In this document: one piece after another, positions 30,063-37,283 of the stretch
Position numbering within the stretch: position 1 is the stretch's first letter
Layout of the letters: every line of letters begins with the position of its first letter
Virus record (IMG/VR): IMGVR_UViG_3300021963_000295
Location: 1 to 38,694 of that record
From: a virus
Length of the DNA: 38,694 bases
Reading direction: 5' to 3' (one strand)
Notes under the pieces: model-generated
Database searches by the model: none
What the model was told of the DNA's origin: nothing
What the model saw: the letters and a program-made list of their open reading frames with translations, nothing else
Position numbers and translations under genes: made by a program

Positions 30063-30641
30063 TTAAAATCTACTAGATGTCCGTGTTAAATCGATGCCCG
30101 TAACTTTAGGTTTAAGGTCAATCCAATGTTTTGGTAAGGTTTTTAAAATAAATATTTTAGCATTATTGGTAAAACTTGAATCCATTATAGTATATAAAAG
30201 AAGTTTTGCAAAATATTGTTCATCTTCTTTTGTCAGCTTGTATTTTCTTTTTATATTTTTATAAGAACTTGTTTTTAATAATTTCTCCACAATCTTTTTA
30301 GCTGTACTATTTGGTTCAAAATCGGGCGCATTAATAAGTTTCCAAATTTTTTCGGTTTGATATAAATCAGATTTATCGGATATTTTAACCTTTCTAAAAT
30401 CCGCGGCGATTTTATCGAAATCACCTTCGTCTGCCAGAATCTTTGCAAAATCTTTTACAAATGGTTTATCTCCCCACATATCGTTTATTGCTTGAATAAC
30501 ATTCGAATTTGGAAGTGGTTTATCTTTTTTTCCAGATATACCTTTTTCTAAACCCAACATCTTATTCAATCCATACACAGCAAGACTAAATGCGGCCATT
30601 GCAAATAATCCAGTACCTAAATCTTCTTTTAAAATTTTCAT
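30063..30641 (-). CDS. Membrane-anchored hypothetical protein (192 aa)
   Basis: One N-terminal hydrophobic segment (about 10-29) and a helical soluble region with KPFVKDFAKILADEGD and LTKEDEQYFAKLLLYTIMD. No enzyme motif. A late-type box lies 4-13 nt before the start, which gives a very short leader, as at 21331. It may be a virion or inner-membrane protein. It is the last gene of the leftward block, with the convergent terminator beyond it. Unrecognised. Confidence 0.5.
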   Translation of the reverse strand: MKILKEDLGTGLFAMAAFSLAVYGLNKMLGLEKGISGKKDKPLPNSNVIQAINDMWGDKPFVKDFAKILADEGDFDKIAADFRKVKISDKSDLYQTEKIWKLINAPDFEPNSTAKKIVEKLLKTSSYKNIKRKYKLTKEDEQYFAKLLLYTIMDSSFTNNAKIFILKTLPKHWIDLKPKVTGIDLTRTSSRF

Positions 30642-30644
30642 ACA

Positions 30645-30654
30645 TATAAATATA
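30645..30654 (-). promoter_or_regulatory. Late-type promoter box (TATATTTATA)
   Basis: Minus strand TATATTTATATG, beginning 3 nt beyond the ATG at 30641. The short distance repeats that at 21331. Confidence 0.4.
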
Positions 30655-30665
30655 ATGGAAACTAA

Positions 30666-30992
30666 TTATCCACTATACGCAGTAATATGCTTTATCTTAC
30701 CATCGTTACTCCAATCGATTACGTCCACTATTTTAAGTGTAGAACCACCGATTTCTAATTGAATGTGACCATAGGTACGATTACCACTAATACGAACCTC
30801 GTCAATCTTTAAATGGAAATCATTGTTAAAAAGATTCTCATTCATTTCTAATACAGCTAGTCTACCTTTCCATTGTCCATTCCAATCGGTTAAGGTAATA
30901 TCTTCACTATACAATTCTTCTAACCCCTTTGGGTTTTTACTCAAAAACAAGTTAAAGTACTTGTGAGTAAGTTCAATTAAATTCAATTCCAT
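30666..30992 (-). CDS. NTF2-like / SnoaL-like protein
   Basis: 108 residues. The fold pattern is helix-helix-strand: THKYFNLFLSKNPKGLEELYSEDITLTD, read in two parts (THKYFNLFLSKNPKGLE and ELYSEDITLTDW), a loop with W-x-G-x-W, and strands ending KIKHITAYSG, typical of SnoaL/ketosteroid-isomerase-like proteins. These have a hydrophobic pocket and many roles; no catalytic Asp pair can be assigned. It lies between the HTH-gene terminator and the 192-aa gene. Confidence 0.65.
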   Translation of the reverse strand: MELNLIELTHKYFNLFLSKNPKGLEELYSEDITLTDWNGQWKGRLAVLEMNENLFNNDFHLKIDEVRISGNRTYGHIQLEIGGSTLKIVDVIDWSNDGKIKHITAYSG

Positions 30993-31015
30993 AATTTTTG
31001 TTTTTAAAGTTTAAA

Positions 31016-31042
31016 ATAAGGGAGTTTATAGTACTCCCTTAT
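31016..31042 (-). terminator. Intrinsic terminator overlapping HTH gene end
   Basis: Stem ATAAGGGAGT with ACTCCCTTAT, 7-nt loop; minus strand continues TTATTTTAAAC. It overlaps the last codons of the HTH gene (stop at 31026). Confidence 0.65.
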
Positions 31043-31235
31043 GTATTAAGAAATGTTTTACTTCTGCTGTTTTAAACCAGCACTTTCCTAGAAATTTGTA
31101 TTTCTTCAATTCATTCGCTTCGCATAAACGATATATTGTGTTTTGCGATGTATTGAGAATATCTTTCAATTCTTTTATATTTACAAACTCCTTTGAGTCT
31201 AAAATATTCGTTTTGATAATTAGTTGTCTTTCCAT
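31026..31235 (-). CDS. Small HTH DNA-binding protein (excisionase/MerR-like)
   Basis: 69 residues. A winged-helix pattern: FVNIKELKDILNTSQNTIYRLCEANELKKYKF, read as FVNIKELKDILN, TSQNTIYRLC and a basic wing KKYKFLGKCWFKTAEVKHFL. This matches the HTH_17/excisionase class used in phage regulators. It starts 2 nt after the DUF262-HNH stop and ends in a terminator, so it is expressed with that gene and may regulate it. A palindrome near the DUF262 start (32784-32806) is a possible target. Confidence 0.65.
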   Translation of the reverse strand: MERQLIIKTNILDSKEFVNIKELKDILNTSQNTIYRLCEANELKKYKFLGKCWFKTAEVKHFLIHKGVL

Positions 31236-31237
31236 AA

Positions 31238-32776
31238 TTATTTACGTTTATTTCTAAGTTTACGATACTGCTCTGGCATTTTGGTTTTAACTTGGTGACA
31301 AGATAAACACAATACTTCACAATTATCTATTTCGGTTTTACCACCTTCACTATGAAGAATAACGTGGTCACCTTCATATGAAGAAGTATTATCTGGATCG
31401 ATATCTTCGCCACAACATGCACATTGATTGTTTTGTAATGAACAAACTTGTTGTTTTTGTTGTTTAGAAAAAGCCCTCTTACCATCACGTATAGAGATTA
31501 TACCATCTTCAAATAGTTTATCTTTAATAGATTCAATTACAAATTCCAAAGTAATTGGAGAATCACCGGCAGTATAACAAGCGGCAAATGTGTTATTACG
31601 CTCCCTAATAGATTCCGCCAACTTATTATCATCGTGATAGTTGTTTTTATCAACTAAATAATTGTTTTCCAATGCCCAATCATTAAGAAGTGTGTTTCTC
31701 TTTTTCAAGAGATTTATTGCTTTAATATACCCACCTCTTAAAAGTTTTGCATCAAACTTCTTTTTACTTCTAATTAAGTCCCAAACCACAATCATAAAGA
31801 TAAGAATATCTCTTTTTTTCCAAAAATCAGATGATGATGATTTTGTAATTACATATTCAGATGTATCCATCATCTTATCGAAGATAGGTTTAATTCTATC
31901 GATATCTTTTTGATTTCTATACCCATCTTCGTTAAAAGATTCATATAGAGAATCGATTCCCGATTTACCAATATTTGTATATTTGTCAGCGTAGCCGTAG
32001 ACCAATACTTTGGAAACTACTTCTTGCACAAGTTTACCAAAAATACTTAATTTAGGCATATGTACAAACTCAGCCTTATCGGTATCTACTTTAAGAAAGT
32101 CATATATTGGTTTTTCTATAAACATAATACCATTCAACCAATGTGAAAGTGGATTATCCAATGATGACCTAATATCCTGGTCACTTAATGGATTTTGGTC
32201 ATTCACATCTACAAAACGTTTGTGTTTTTCTTTTGAAGTAAGAGTTGAGTTCAATATAATAAACTTATAATTAGTCAACCATTCTGCAATATATTCAGAA
32301 TGAAGTGTATTCAGTTCTTTCATTGTCATATTGGATACATCATACATCTTTCCTTCATAGAATATGGTAGCCCCTTTGGGAAGGCGAACTTTGTTATCCA
32401 TAATATCAATGAATGTTTTGGTTCTTTGTTGCCCATCCATTGATTCGATTTTACTAATCAACTTACCAGTTTTAGGATTAATAGTATTAACCCATTCGAT
32501 AATACCCATTGGTTGATAATTGATAATGTTTAGAAACAGATTTCTCTGCCAAGGGTGTCCACTTCCACCTGGTAGGTTATTAAATAAATAATAACGTTGG
32601 AAATTAATACTGTAAGTTACGAACCTACATTTTGAATTGAAGTCTTCCGCTGAAACTGCGGTTAAAGAAAATTTGGTATCACCAAATTCATTTTCTGGAG
32701 AAGTAAACAAGTTTGTTATGTTTTCATTCTCTAATTCGGCAAGACGATTGTTGCCATCTAGTACCATTGTACTCAT
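31238..32776 (-). CDS. DUF262-HNH nuclease (GmrSD-like)
   Basis: 512 residues. N-terminal DUF262: NFQRYY in place of 'P.yQR.y.W' (58-63), ESMDGQQRTKTFID (111-124), KRFVDVNDQNPLSDQDIRSS. C-terminal HNH nuclease (about 447-505): CACCGEDID, then YEGDHVILHSEGGKTEIDNCEVLC and LSCHQVK, i.e. Cys-x2-Cys zinc pairs plus the D-H motif. DUF262-HNH pairs are known from GmrSD type IV restriction, which cuts modified DNA; the DUF262 part is an NTP-driven DGQQR nuclease domain. In a phage it may target host or rival DNA. Promoter 143 nt upstream; the HTH gene follows. Confidence 0.8.
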   Translation of the reverse strand: MSTMVLDGNNRLAELENENITNLFTSPENEFGDTKFSLTAVSAEDFNSKCRFVTYSINFQRYYLFNNLPGGSGHPWQRNLFLNIINYQPMGIIEWVNTINPKTGKLISKIESMDGQQRTKTFIDIMDNKVRLPKGATIFYEGKMYDVSNMTMKELNTLHSEYIAEWLTNYKFIILNSTLTSKEKHKRFVDVNDQNPLSDQDIRSSLDNPLSHWLNGIMFIEKPIYDFLKVDTDKAEFVHMPKLSIFGKLVQEVVSKVLVYGYADKYTNIGKSGIDSLYESFNEDGYRNQKDIDRIKPIFDKMMDTSEYVITKSSSSDFWKKRDILIFMIVVWDLIRSKKKFDAKLLRGGYIKAINLLKKRNTLLNDWALENNYLVDKNNYHDDNKLAESIRERNNTFAACYTAGDSPITLEFVIESIKDKLFEDGIISIRDGKRAFSKQQKQQVCSLQNNQCACCGEDIDPDNTSSYEGDHVILHSEGGKTEIDNCEVLCLSCHQVKTKMPEQYRKLRNKRK

Positions 32777-32783
32777 AATATGA

Positions 32784-32806
32784 TTCGGTTAAACTAATAT
32801 ACCGAA
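32784..32806. promoter_or_regulatory. Inverted repeat before DUF262-HNH start (candidate operator)
   Basis: TTCGGT, 11-nt spacer, ACCGAA; 8 nt upstream of the ATG at 32776 and within the leader. It may bind the small HTH protein encoded next. Short arms, so moderate doubt. The 180-nt gap holds nothing else but the promoter. Confidence 0.4.
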
Positions 32807-32918
32807 AGTTTTTATGCCCCTATTTGTTACTTAAATTTCACGTTTAGGGAAGGTTAAATTTATTCACACTTTATTATCGGTAGTGAATTTCACCGCTTGT
32901 ATAATTACTAATACAATA

Positions 32919-32950
32919 CAAATATACGAAGATTTCCTGAAACGGCCAAA
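32919..32950 (-). promoter_or_regulatory. Bacteroidetes-type promoter for DUF262-HNH gene
   Basis: Minus strand TTTG (32947-32950), 20-nt spacer ending TTCG, TATATTTG (32919-32926). It lies 6 nt after the stop of apt, so the nuclease is controlled apart from the array operon. Confidence 0.75.
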
Positions 32951-32956
32951 TTTATT

Positions 32957-33463
32957 TTAATATTTTATTAGGGATATCACATTTTTACCCCCAATTTTGA
33001 TATCTCCGTGTAAATATGTTAGGTCAATTAAGGTAATAGCACCGATAACATTGTACCCAGCTAACCTCAATAGTTCTTCTGTCGCGAGTAAAGTTCCACC
33101 TGTAGCAAGAACATCATCAACTATAACGATATCACCTTTACCTTCTTTTACCTCTAATACATCATGCCCATACTCTTTGGATGCATCTATCTTTATTGTA
33201 GGTGGTGGTAATTTACCTGCCTTACGAACTGGAACAAATCCTTTACTATCTACTCCTGATATTGCGGAAGCGAATATAAATCCTCTTGCCTCAATTCCAG
33301 CAACTAAATGACAAGGAAAGTTCTCGTCTATTAATACAACCATTTCATCTATCGCAGATTGAAATGCTCTACCATCTTGAAGGAGTGGTGTAATGTCCCT
33401 AAATGTAACTCCCTCAATCGGGAATCCTTCTACGTCTTTAATTAATTCTTTTAAATTTTCCAT
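32957..33463 (-). CDS. apt: Adenine phosphoribosyltransferase
   Basis: 168 residues, full length. Makes AMP from adenine and PRPP. Visible motifs: GFPIEGVTFRDITPLL, the flexible IEARGFIFASA loop, KAGKLPPPTI, and the PRPP-binding IVIVDDVLATGGTL. All key acidic residues of the PRPP motif (VVDDVLATGGT) are intact. It lies 1 nt after the last array gene, as the end of that operon. Phage purine salvage is unusual but known; here it complements ThyA and the kinase. Confidence 0.92.
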   Translation of the reverse strand: MENLKELIKDVEGFPIEGVTFRDITPLLQDGRAFQSAIDEMVVLIDENFPCHLVAGIEARGFIFASAISGVDSKGFVPVRKAGKLPPPTIKIDASKEYGHDVLEVKEGKGDIVIVDDVLATGGTLLATEELLRLAGYNVIGAITLIDLTYLHGDIKIGGKNVISLIKY

Positions 33464-33464
33464 T

Positions 33465-33776
33465 TTATATTGTGTTTAAATAATGTACTAATGATTCTCC
33501 AAATAACTCCATATCTTCCAAAACTGCTTTATAAATAATATCTTCGATTATAGATGAACTACCTTTATCATCATCGATTAAAGATATAGCATAAGCAGTT
33601 TCATAAAATTCAGTATCAATCTTATCCTCTCTAAATATTACAACCGTAACACTTCTTTTTTCAAATTTGTGATGTACTTGTAAGGCATAATAAGTCGATT
33701 CTTCTGCAATCCTTCCGATTTGCCAATTACCAAAATACTGGTTCTTAATCTTTTTATAATTCACTATTGTTAGCAT
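33465..33776 (-). CDS. Array protein A (paralogous family, 103 aa)
   Basis: Last member of the array in transcription order. It opens MLTIVNYKKIKNQYFGNWQI, the family head: Met, two hydrophobics around Thr/Ile, Asn, an aromatic or Leu, Lys-Ile, a Gly-Trp strand about residue 16-18. A beta core follows (YYALQVHHKFEKRSVTVVIF), and the closing helix FGESLVHYLNTI fits the F-x-x-h-x-x-h-h end. No membrane segment or signal. Function unknown; it lies 1 nt from neighbours. Confidence 0.65.
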   Translation of the reverse strand: MLTIVNYKKIKNQYFGNWQIGRIAEESTYYALQVHHKFEKRSVTVVIFREDKIDTEFYETAYAISLIDDDKGSSSIIEDIIYKAVLEDMELFGESLVHYLNTI

Positions 33777-33777
33777 A

Positions 33778-34206
33778 TTAAAAAGGTAGGTGATGATTGG
33801 TTACGGTTTCTTCTACTAATCCCCAAAAGTTTTTATATGTTATATCATGTGCCCTAAACCAACTTCTATTATCCCACTCACCATTATCATCGTGAATATA
33901 ACATTGATACATCATTTCGGGATAGTAAGGTAGTTCTGCATATTGTAATACCCTACTCAATGTTATATATACCCTTAATTTATTATCAGTTCGATATCGT
34001 AATTGGAATAAATAGCTATCTTCGGTTTCATCCGCCGAAATAATATCCCATCCATAAAATACAGCTGTGTTTAGGTCTTTATCAAAATTTTCTATTGTTA
34101 ATTTTTTATCCATACTATAAAAATCTTTAAAGTTATTAATGCCTTTTGGAGTAGATGTAATAATAACATGAGGTCTAAATCCGCCTGTTAATTTATTTAT
34201 TTTCAT
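33778..34206 (-). CDS. Array protein B (long N-terminus)
   Basis: 142 residues from ATG at 34206, whose A overlaps the previous TAA (TAATG). The family head (MDKKLTIENFDKDL, then VFYGWDI) starts at residue 32, so the first 31 residues are extra and contain MKINKLTGGF, itself similar to a worn family head. A start at 34113 would give the usual length but leave a 92-nt gap, unusual for this operon. The core is beta-rich; the end (YKNFWGLVEETVTNH) is the closing helix. Function unknown. Confidence 0.6.
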   Translation of the reverse strand: MKINKLTGGFRPHVIITSTPKGINNFKDFYSMDKKLTIENFDKDLNTAVFYGWDIISADETEDSYLFQLRYRTDNKLRVYITLSRVLQYAELPYYPEMMYQCYIHDDNGEWDNRSWFRAHDITYKNFWGLVEETVTNHHLPF

Positions 34207-34517
34207 TACATTACACATTTAAGACACGCATCAAATGTTTTGAGTACATTTACAAAACGTTTAAACCAATTCGCTGTTATAACGTGTATTGGGCTGTTTG
34301 GATAGTTCAATCGATATTCCCATTCATCCTCAACAGCATTATAATGTCCAAATCGACTAACTTCAATCCAAACATAGCGAGTTGAAGGAGCAGCATCATC
34401 TCTAAACTGGAAACGATAATTAGTATCAGTTTCAATCGCATTGGTGCATATAAATCTATCTTTATGATACATCGTTGTTATTACCTTATTATAATTTTCT
34501 ATCTTTAATGTTTTCAT
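34206..34517 (-). CDS. Array protein C (103 aa)
   Basis: Head MKTLKIENYNKVITTMY, core strands TNYRFQFRDDAAPSTRYVWI and YRLNYPNSPIHV, then closing helix NWFKRFVNVLKTFDACL with two Cys at the end. The Trp of the first strand is replaced by Phe (DRFI). It shares the overlap style with B and is 1 nt from D. No domain recognised. Confidence 0.6.
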   Translation of the reverse strand: MKTLKIENYNKVITTMYHKDRFICTNAIETDTNYRFQFRDDAAPSTRYVWIEVSRFGHYNAVEDEWEYRLNYPNSPIHVITANWFKRFVNVLKTFDACLKCVM

Positions 34518-34518
34518 A

Positions 34519-35157
34519 TTAGTATGCAGCTTTTTTAGCGGTTATCTTTTTCTTTTTAGGTATCACTTGCTCTATTGCAGTTTTCATTGGGAACAAAATG
34601 TTAATCCACTTATCCCACTTTATCATCTCTTTAAATGTTTCCCACATTGTAGGCATCTTTGGTTTAGATTCGGTTTCTTCACTAACGTACCATTGTGGTT
34701 GTGATATCGGTGGTGGTTTAGGTATTTGATATCCACCAAATGAATGTCCCCCGCTATTAATCCTTTTTGTTACCGTAGCTAATGATGAAGTATGATATGT
34801 AGTTGGAACATTAATACCATTCCTTAATATATCATTGAACTTATGTAAAGTTCTTGTCAACGTTCTACAAAATGCATCAAATGTTTGAAACTCATCTTTG
34901 GTTAAAGATTGAGTATCTCCAAAAGAATTAGTTTGAAATTGAGATACAAACATAGTACGATTATCCATTTTGGCCTTTAATGTCCACAATCCTTTAATTT
35001 GGTCCTCTTTGAAAAGACGGAATTGAGTAATAACTCCAGTTGTTGTAGAAGATTCAAATAACATTGTATAATGGTCTTTACGTTCTTCAACCATATAACA
35101 AGTCCAATCAGCAATCTTTACTCCATTTAATTTACCTATGTTTTCTAACTTTATCAT
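34519..35157 (-). CDS. Array protein D (212 aa, extended)
   Basis: Head MIKLENIGKLNGVKIADWTC and core (YTMLFESSTTTGVITQFRLF) are family-like up to the closing helix near residue 95-110 (FDAFCRTLTRTLHKFNDIL). It then continues for about 100 residues: a Ser/Gly/Pro-rich linker with PKPPPISQPQW and a basic, Trp-containing end (MIKWDKWINILFPMK, KKKKITAKKAAY). The extra tail may bind nucleic acid or a membrane. It is the only long member, and overlaps E at 35157. Confidence 0.6.
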   Translation of the reverse strand: MIKLENIGKLNGVKIADWTCYMVEERKDHYTMLFESSTTTGVITQFRLFKEDQIKGLWTLKAKMDNRTMFVSQFQTNSFGDTQSLTKDEFQTFDAFCRTLTRTLHKFNDILRNGINVPTTYHTSSLATVTKRINSGGHSFGGYQIPKPPPISQPQWYVSEETESKPKMPTMWETFKEMIKWDKWINILFPMKTAIEQVIPKKKKITAKKAAY

Positions 35158-35474
35158 TATATATGTTTTTCATGTTCTCTTTGAATTGCTAAAACCAAAT
35201 TTCGGAGTAAGTTATCTTTATCCTTAAATTCGTTTAGAGCGTACTTACCACTTCCAATACAATTATTAAATGTATCATACATCAAACGAATTGCAATATA
35301 TCCATCTTCACAAAATTCTTTTGTTATTTGAATACATCCGTGAGTTGGATGCCCATCATTTCTTCTAACCTTTATGGTGTAATGTTTTTCGTTTTCAGTT
35401 GGGGCATAAAGGTCCCATCCACCAACTTCATATCCATCCATACGTTCAAAGTTACTAATCGTTAAGTTCTTCAT
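35157..35474 (-). CDS. Array protein E (105 aa)
   Basis: Head MKNLTISNFERMDGYEVGGWDL with the Gly-Trp strand, core strands HYTIKVRRNDG and GYIAIRLMYDTFNN, closing helix LLRNLVLAIQREHEK. Function unknown. Its start overlaps the end of the two-TM gene by 20 nt, and its stop overlaps the D start. Confidence 0.6.
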   Translation of the reverse strand: MKNLTISNFERMDGYEVGGWDLYAPTENEKHYTIKVRRNDGHPTHGCIQITKEFCEDGYIAIRLMYDTFNNCIGSGKYALNEFKDKDNLLRNLVLAIQREHEKHI

Positions 35475-35724
35475 TAATATAATTTTTATTCATTTGATAA
35501 TAAGGTTTGTTATCTTTCTTCTTTCGGATTTTGATTCTGCTTAATCTCTCTCCTGCGAATATTGGAAAAAAGAATGGACCAATAATGGGTACAAACAATA
35601 TGTAACCAATTAAACCAGCCACCGTCAATTCATCGGACTCGTATGAATCTGATATAAGATAGTATCCCAACCAACCTACCGATACAATGTAATACAATAT
35701 AAGTGCAATTGTTAATATTAACAT
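35455..35724 (-). CDS. Two-TM membrane protein in the array
   Basis: 89 residues with hydrophobic segments at about 2-25 and 33-56 (VAGLIGYILFVPIIGPFFFP), then a basic tail (RIKIRKKKDNKPYY) on the cytoplasmic side. It is not a family member but lies within the array and overlaps both neighbours (35474 and 35718), so it is co-expressed. It could anchor an array protein at the membrane. Confidence 0.55.
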   Translation of the reverse strand: MLILTIALILYYIVSVGWLGYYLISDSYESDELTVAGLIGYILFVPIIGPFFFPIFAGERLSRIKIRKKKDNKPYYQMNKNYINEELND

Positions 35725-36059
35725 ATATTTTTATTTTTTAGTTTTTCCATTATTATTTCATCCAGCTTTGCAAACATTTCTGTTTTTTTCTTAAACACAC
35801 CATGCATTACATCTTCATTATAAATGCAATTATTACGGGCTTCCCAACGTATCTCCAAATAGAATGCCCCTTTATATCGAGAGGATGGTTCTCTCTTAAT
35901 AATCACTTCACCACGTGCGCTAGTTTGGTTTCCTTTAATATCGAACATAATGTAATATTGGTCATTGAAACTATCCCAACCAGCATCTTCTATTTTTAGA
36001 TTTTGAGTTTCTTTGCCTTTAATGGATTCAAAGTTTTCTATATTTAATCTTTTTAACAT
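35718..36059 (-). CDS. Array protein F (113 aa)
   Basis: Head MLKRLNIENFESIKGK, then LKIEDAGWDSFNDQYYIMFDI and EVIIKREPSS, closing helix MFAKLDEIIMEKLKNK. The W sits a few residues later than in most members. It overlaps the two-TM gene by 7 nt and G by 7 nt. Function unknown. Confidence 0.6.
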   Translation of the reverse strand: MLKRLNIENFESIKGKETQNLKIEDAGWDSFNDQYYIMFDIKGNQTSARGEVIIKREPSSRYKGAFYLEIRWEARNNCIYNEDVMHGVFKKKTEMFAKLDEIIMEKLKNKNIC

Positions 36060-36343
36060 AAATTTTTTATTATTGTTCTAATTCCATTCATTACATTTTT
36101 TATATCCCTCAACTCATGTTTGCTAAACCAAATTAATTCTTGCTGACAACATAATAAATACTTTCCTCTATTCGGGTGTGGTCTACCATCTTGCACTAAT
36201 GGAGTAAATCTACCTAATGTTATTTCTAAATTTGGAAGATTACTAAACGCAACATTAAATTGATAATGTGTTTGATGGGTAATTATATCCATCGGGTGAT
36301 ATGTAAGATGCCTTATCTTCTCTACGTTTTCTATTGTTATCAT
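36053..36343 (-). CDS. Array protein G (96 aa)
   Basis: Head MITIENVEKIRHLTYHPMDI, core THYQFNVAFSNLPNLEITLGRF and KYLLCCQQELIWF, closing helix IKNVMNGIRTIIKNL. It has the same N-Asn-h-x-Lys-Ile head but lacks the Gly-Lys. Start overlaps H by 4 nt. Confidence 0.6.
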   Translation of the reverse strand: MITIENVEKIRHLTYHPMDIITHQTHYQFNVAFSNLPNLEITLGRFTPLVQDGRPHPNRGKYLLCCQQELIWFSKHELRDIKNVMNGIRTIIKNLC

Positions 36344-36660
36344 CTTGGTATTCGTTTTATTATTGCTTCAAATGATTCTAATACAAAGCCCATATCTTTT
36401 AAATCCAATACACACGCCCAATTATCAGTATCATACCCTTCATATAGAAATCGGTAAAGAAGCGTACCAGGCCCCAAAGTAGAACCATGCAATCGGACAA
36501 TTGAAATCTTTGTAGTATAATCAATCTTAAAATTATTATTATACCTATCCAATATGAAATTATACTTAGATGTATCTTCCCACACTTTACTTACTCTCCA
36601 ATTCAAATCAGGTGTGAATGTCTTACCAACTATCTTATCTAAATTTTTTATTGTTAGCAT
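36340..36660 (-). CDS. Array protein H (106 aa)
   Basis: One of the clearest members: MLTIKNLDKIVGKTF, LNWRVSKVW, KYNFILDRYNNNFKI, TTKISIVRL, WACVLDLKDMGF and closing helix LESFEAIIKRI. Overall: head, Trp strand, four further strands, terminal amphipathic helix. No match to a known fold can be made by eye. Confidence 0.65.
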   Translation of the reverse strand: MLTIKNLDKIVGKTFTPDLNWRVSKVWEDTSKYNFILDRYNNNFKIDYTTKISIVRLHGSTLGPGTLLYRFLYEGYDTDNWACVLDLKDMGFVLESFEAIIKRIPR

Positions 36661-36661
36661 C

Positions 36662-37000
36662 TTATTTTTTATTATGGTAGTTTGTAATAATATACTCTAA
36701 TTGAGCGGTGAAGTTATCCATATCCGCTAACCAATCCGCCGAACCACATACATTGGTATGGTCTCCGTTGTAGTTAAAGAAGTATGTCGCCTCTCTCTTA
36801 TTTGTTTTAGGGTTTAGGACATTTACAGAGATTCGGTTTATGGATATTGTACATCTATCCATCACTACTCCTATTGGAGAGAAGCAATGAATATCAAACA
36901 TATACTTTGATTGAGTGGGATGTCCATTCACATCTTTGATTACCCAATTAGCAAATACCTTCCTATTGAGTGCCTTTCTTATGTTTTGTATGTGTAACAT
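36662..37000 (-). CDS. Array protein I (112 aa)
   Basis: MLHIQNIRKALNRKVFANWVI head with Trp at the same place, core SKYMFDIHCFSPIGVVMDRC and TYFFNYNGDH, closing helix FTAQLEYIITNYH. It has extra Cys and Asp residues. 1 nt to H and 1 nt to J. Confidence 0.62.
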   Translation of the reverse strand: MLHIQNIRKALNRKVFANWVIKDVNGHPTQSKYMFDIHCFSPIGVVMDRCTISINRISVNVLNPKTNKREATYFFNYNGDHTNVCGSADWLADMDNFTAQLEYIITNYHNKK

Positions 37001-37001
37001 G

Positions 37002-37277
37002 TTATGTTAAGTTGTGTATTAAAAATGAAACAAACTCATCCCTATCCCTTATAACCTCTATTGGTATGTATTGTTCGTTACCCGTTTCAAAGCATGATAC
37101 ATGATAATCACCATGTGCCGTTCTCCGCCTATCAATCATAAGGTTAAACATATCGAAGGATGTACCTGGACCCAATACTTTTATATAGTAGATATCGTTT
37201 CCTATTGATATGTTATGTATCTTCCATTGACCGATGAACTTACCGGCTAGGGATTCTATATTTTCTATTATTAGCAT
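37002..37277 (-). CDS. Array protein J (91 aa)
   Basis: MLIIENIESLAGKFIGQWKI head, YYIKVLGPGTSFDMFNLMI core, YHVSCFETGNEQYIPI strand pair, closing helix RDEFVSFLIHNL. The shortest member; it may represent the minimal fold of head, Trp strand, core and end helix. Confidence 0.65.
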   Translation of the reverse strand: MLIIENIESLAGKFIGQWKIHNISIGNDIYYIKVLGPGTSFDMFNLMIDRRRTAHGDYHVSCFETGNEQYIPIEVIRDRDEFVSFLIHNLT

Positions 37278-37283
37278 ATACTA

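Noticed and set aside
31111-31320. Minus-strand 69-aa open frame between the DUF262-HNH and HTH genes
   Set aside because: Overlaps the HNH end and the HTH gene in another frame; the HTH frame has a recognisable domain and this one does not.
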